NCBI GenBank assembly: GCA_964507795.1
Contig: CAZDQV010000085.1
Location: forward strand, 1 to 8,919
Direction of reading: 5' to 3'
Source: UMGS973 sp964507795
GTDB lineage: Bacteria > Bacillota > Clostridia > Peptostreptococcales > Anaerovoracaceae
Length of the DNA stretch: 8,919 nucleotides
Made by a program: the position numbers and the translations under genes. A model generated the notes under the pieces. The model did not search any database. It saw nothing but the letters and a program-made list of their open reading frames with translations, and was not told the DNA's origin. Shown here piece by piece: positions 6,770-8,919 of the stretch. Positions within the stretch are counted from its first letter, which is position 1. The number at the start of each line of letters is the position of its first letter.

Positions 6770-7471
6770 CTATTCCTCCATTATCAGCTTAGGGCAAGCA
6801 TTGAGATAATCAAGGCTTACCAGCATGTATTTTGTGCCGTTAAACACAGCCTGAAGGCCGTTTTTGAATACCTCAGGTCCGTGAAGATGCCCATAAACAA
6901 CTGTTTTAACGCCATATTCTGTGAAAAGTTCGGTAAATCCCGATCTCTGAAATTTTTCATTTGTAGGCGGATAATGAAGCACCCCTATGATTTTTTCATA
7001 TCCCGCCTTCCTTGCCTCTTCAAGCGAAGCTGCAACTCTCAGCAACTCTCTTTTGTAGATTTTTTCATCCTGCATGGTAAAACCGTCATTGCCCGGACAT
7101 ATCCAGCCTCTACTGCCACATATGGCATATCCGTCTGCGGCATAAAAATGGTTTTGCAAAAAATATATGTCTTCATAAAGCTGATTGAGTTTTGTGATGC
7201 CTGTCCACCACAAATCATGGTTTCCCTTAACTATAACCTTGTGGCCGGGCAGTCTGTGTATCCATTCAAAATCCGCATAAGCCTCATCTTTGGTAAGACC
7301 CCATGATATATCACCCGCAATTATAACTGTATCCGCAGCTTTAACTGTATTAAGCCAGTTGGCTTTAAGCCTTGCTGCATGGTTTTCCCACAGTGGTCCG
7401 AATATGTCCATGGGTTTATCTACCCTCTCATCAAAAGACAGATGCAGGTCGCCTATTGCATATATGCTCAT
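6770..7471 (-). CDS. Calcineurin-like metallophosphoesterase
   Basis: A 233-residue cytosolic protein with the full set of two-metal phosphoesterase motifs: GDLH (7-10, Asp8 and His10), GDIS (53-56, Asp54), GNHD (83-86, Asn84 and His85), a lone His166 in GVLHYPPT, and GHLH (194-197, His195 and His197). No signal peptide or membrane helix is present, unlike membrane-linked YkuE-type relatives. The WICPGNDGF segment and the ending MLVSLDYLNACPKLI resemble a small clostridial group of predicted phosphohydrolases whose substrate is unknown to me. A GAGGA ribosome site lies within the last codons of rmuC, and the gap is 3 nt. The stop codon lies 2 nt before deoB. Phosphodiester or phosphomonoester hydrolysis is expected, but the natural substrate cannot be read from sequence. 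Its position between rmuC and deoB would fit nucleotide or nucleic-acid turnover, which is an inference only. Confidence 0.92.
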   Translation of the reverse strand: MSIYAIGDLHLSFDERVDKPMDIFGPLWENHAARLKANWLNTVKAADTVIIAGDISWGLTKDEAYADFEWIHRLPGHKVIVKGNHDLWWTGITKLNQLYEDIYFLQNHFYAADGYAICGSRGWICPGNDGFTMQDEKIYKRELLRVAASLEEARKAGYEKIIGVLHYPPTNEKFQRSGFTELFTEYGVKTVVYGHLHGPEVFKNGLQAVFNGTKYMLVSLDYLNACPKLIMEE

Positions 7472-7474
7472 TAA

Positions 7475-8728
7475 TTATTCCTCGTTATCATTTATTCCAA
7501 GAAGTTCACCGCTTGTTTCTTCAGACAAGGCTGTAACATCTCTAAGTCTTCTCTGTATTACATTGGTTCTGGTGCCTATCAGAGAATCGAGTTCACTGTT
7601 TGCCTGATTGATTCTCTCCTGTGCTTTTTTGAGTGTTTTTTCGAATTTGCCAAACTCAGTCTTGACAGCCCCGAGCACTTCCCATACTTTGCTTGAATGC
7701 TTCTCAATAGCAAGAGTCCGAAATCCCATCTGCAGGCTGTTCAGAAGTGCAGCCATCGTTGCGGGCCCTGCAATATTTACCTTGTATTCTCTTTGAAGCA
7801 CTTCAACCATGCCTCGTCTGACAACCTCTGCATAAAGGCCTTCAAAAGGCAGAAACAATATTGCAAAGTCTGTAGTTGCAGGCGGATCCACGTATTTATC
7901 ATGTATGTATTTTGCAGACGCCTTGATGGATGCTTCAAGTGCTTTGCCGCAGGCTTCTATCTGTATTTTATCTCCTGTTTCATAAGCATCTGCCAGGTTA
8001 CTGTATTTGTCTGCAGGAAACTTTGCATCTATCGGAAGGTACACTATACCATCCTCATCGCCAGGGAGCCTGATGGCGAATTCAACTCTGTCAGATGAAC
8101 CTTTTTTGGTGGCGACGTTTTCGTCATACTGATCTTTTGTGAGAATCTGCTCGAGAATTGCTGAAAGCTGAATTTCTCCCAGTATGCCTCTTGTTTTGAC
8201 ATTTGACAATACTTTTTTGAGATCGCCCACACCTGCTGCAAGGGTTTGCATCTGCCCCAGTCCCCTGTAGACCTCCTCAAGCCTTTCACTGACAAGTTTA
8301 AATGACTGTGACAATCTCTCCTCGAGAGTCTTCTGAAGCTTTTCATCCACCGTAGCTCTCATTTTTTCAAGCTGGCTGTTATTCTCATCAGTAAGAGATT
8401 TGATTCGTGTTTCCATTGCAGTCCTGATGTTATCGAGCTTCTGTTCGTTTTCGACTGCCATATTTGAAAATCTGGTGTTGAGATCAGCAAGTCTCATATC
8501 CTGTGCTTTAGCTGCTTCTTTCATATTGTTTGACAGCATATCACCCAGCACCTGAAAAGAGTTGTTTACGTTTTGAAGAGTCTCGGTTCTTGAACGTGCT
8601 ATTTCTCCCTTGATTTCCATACTGTCACTTCTGCTGTCAAGCTTCCTCTCAAGGGATGATATTTTAATCATCATGACAATCAGAAGCAATGCAATAATCC
8701 CAAGCAAAATATATATAACTGTATTCAT
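7475..8728 (-). CDS. rmuC: RmuC-family DNA recombination protein
   Basis: The 417-residue product begins with one membrane helix (about residues 3-22). A long predicted coiled coil follows (about 25-160), rich in E, K, Q, R and N with heptad-like hydrophobics. The conserved RmuC domain runs from about 165 to 370: TRGILGEIQLSAILEQIL, then LPIDAKFPADKY, DPPATTDFAILFLPFEGLYAE and GPATMAALLNSLQMGFRTLAIEK. The domain is regarded as a PD-(D/E)XK nuclease-like fold; Asp234 and Lys236 in IDAKFP fit its active-site motif. In E. coli rmuC affects recombination between inverted repeats, but its exact activity is unsettled. The start is supported by GAGAGG (8740-8735) six bases upstream. It is the first gene of the six-gene block, with a leader of about 85 nt running back to the repeat-borne extended -10 motif. 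Confidence 0.95.
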   Translation of the reverse strand: MNTVIYILLGIIALLLIVMMIKISSLERKLDSRSDSMEIKGEIARSRTETLQNVNNSFQVLGDMLSNNMKEAAKAQDMRLADLNTRFSNMAVENEQKLDNIRTAMETRIKSLTDENNSQLEKMRATVDEKLQKTLEERLSQSFKLVSERLEEVYRGLGQMQTLAAGVGDLKKVLSNVKTRGILGEIQLSAILEQILTKDQYDENVATKKGSSDRVEFAIRLPGDEDGIVYLPIDAKFPADKYSNLADAYETGDKIQIEACGKALEASIKASAKYIHDKYVDPPATTDFAILFLPFEGLYAEVVRRGMVEVLQREYKVNIAGPATMAALLNSLQMGFRTLAIEKHSSKVWEVLGAVKTEFGKFEKTLKKAQERINQANSELDSLIGTRTNVIQRRLRDVTALSEETSGELLGINDNEE

Positions 8729-8800
8729 TGTAATCCTCTCTATCCCACCCGATATACAAACCGTAAAATTTCAATAGCTCTTTGCTTACAGCAATTCTGC
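8729..8800 (-). other. Probable 5' leader of the rmuC operon
   Basis: Unique sequence between the repeat element and rmuC. It holds the GAGAGG ribosome site (8740-8735). There is a very weak CAG-AATTG-CTG inverted repeat around 8789-8799. I see no riboswitch-like fold, terminator or small ORF. Confidence 0.5.
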
Positions 8801-8867
8801 ATCAATCACCGTGTACAACATTATACCACCACGTCCTGAAAGGTATGTGTTATACATCGGCTCTTGA
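8801..8867. repeat. Repeat unit upstream of the rmuC operon (diverged copy)
   Basis: Bases 8802-8828 align without gaps to 188-214 with 24 of 27 identical, including the exact block ACATTATACCA (8818-8828). The next part keeps the layout but not the exact sequence of the left copies. A small inverted repeat CCT-GAA-AGG (8835-8843) replaces ACCT-CA-AGGT, then ATGTGT, then CATCGGCTCTTGA. The last 19 bases match window bases 1-19 with one difference. It is in the same orientation as the left array, about 8.5 kb away. Confidence 0.75.
8818..8828 (-). promoter_or_regulatory. Extended -10 promoter motif for the rmuC operon
   Basis: The minus strand reads TGGTATAATGT with a consensus TATAAT at 8825-8820. 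Initiation near 8813 would give a leader of about 85 nt before rmuC. No recognisable -35 lies at 16-18 bp, so it would depend on the extended -10 or an activator. This is the best promoter candidate upstream of the six-gene block, and it lies inside the repeat unit. Motif seen; activity inferred. Confidence 0.55.
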
Positions 8868-8919
8868 AGCCCTATCCCAATTTGTGCAAACAAATTGTGG
8901 AAGGTCTCATGCAAGAGTT
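8861..8919. repeat. Repeat element B: CTCTTG...CAAGAG hairpin element, continues past the window edge
   Basis: CTCTTG (8861-8866) is the reverse complement of CAAGAG (8912-8917). Between them CAATTTGT (8878-8885) pairs perfectly with ACAAATTG (8890-8897) around a GCAA loop. On the plus strand that is a GNRA-type tetraloop. The flanks 8868-8877 and 8898-8906 can pair imperfectly. The outer ends are the same as in element A, but the inner stem has a different sequence. Whether it acts as RNA or DNA is not known. Confidence 0.65.

Overview
The window looks like a piece of chromosome from an AT-rich, Gram-positive anaerobe of the Clostridia. The evidence is strong AGGAGG-type ribosome binding sites, a Bacillota-type pyrimidine-nucleoside phosphorylase, an SH3b/glucosaminidase wall hydrolase with a cadherin-like tail, and a membrane-anchored cohesin-like protein. 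A lineage such as Eubacteriales Family XIII is possible, but the sequence alone does not fix the genus. No phage, transposase, CRISPR, rRNA or tRNA gene is visible.

Layout: positions 1-292 hold an array of non-coding repeats built from a unit of about 78 bp, plus a hairpin element bounded by CTCTTG and CAAGAG. A short unique stretch (293-389) with a 14-bp palindrome and a pyrimidine-rich tract leads into a plus-strand M29 aminopeptidase gene (390-1499). A 14-bp perfect-stem hairpin (1508-1551) separates it from a convergent block of six minus-strand genes. In transcription order these are rmuC (8728-7475), a metallophosphoesterase (7471-6770), deoB (6767-5583), pyrimidine-nucleoside phosphorylase pdp/deoA (5578-4271), a secreted SH3b/glucosaminidase (4249-2207) and a membrane-anchored cohesin-like protein (2195-1563). 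Gaps between them are only 3, 2, 4, 21 and 11 nt, and each ribosome binding site overlaps or abuts the end of the previous gene, so they are very probably one operon. Another copy of the repeat family lies at 8801-8919, just upstream of rmuC.

How the genes fit together: Pdp splits pyrimidine (deoxy)nucleosides into base and (deoxy)ribose-1-phosphate. DeoB converts that sugar phosphate to the 5-phosphate for entry into central metabolism. RmuC and the phosphoesterase are DNA-maintenance or housekeeping type proteins of unsettled substrate. The last two genes encode exported envelope proteins. The link between salvage and envelope functions is only transcriptional as far as can be seen.

The least explained part is the repeat family at both ends. 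All four copies that include the relevant block carry the same 11 bp, which reads TGGTATAATGT on the minus strand and contains an ideal extended -10 promoter motif. The copy upstream of rmuC is placed to drive the six-gene operon. The CTCTTG...CAAGAG element keeps its ends and its ability to fold while its internal stem sequences differ between copies, which suggests a conserved structure. I do not recognise this family.
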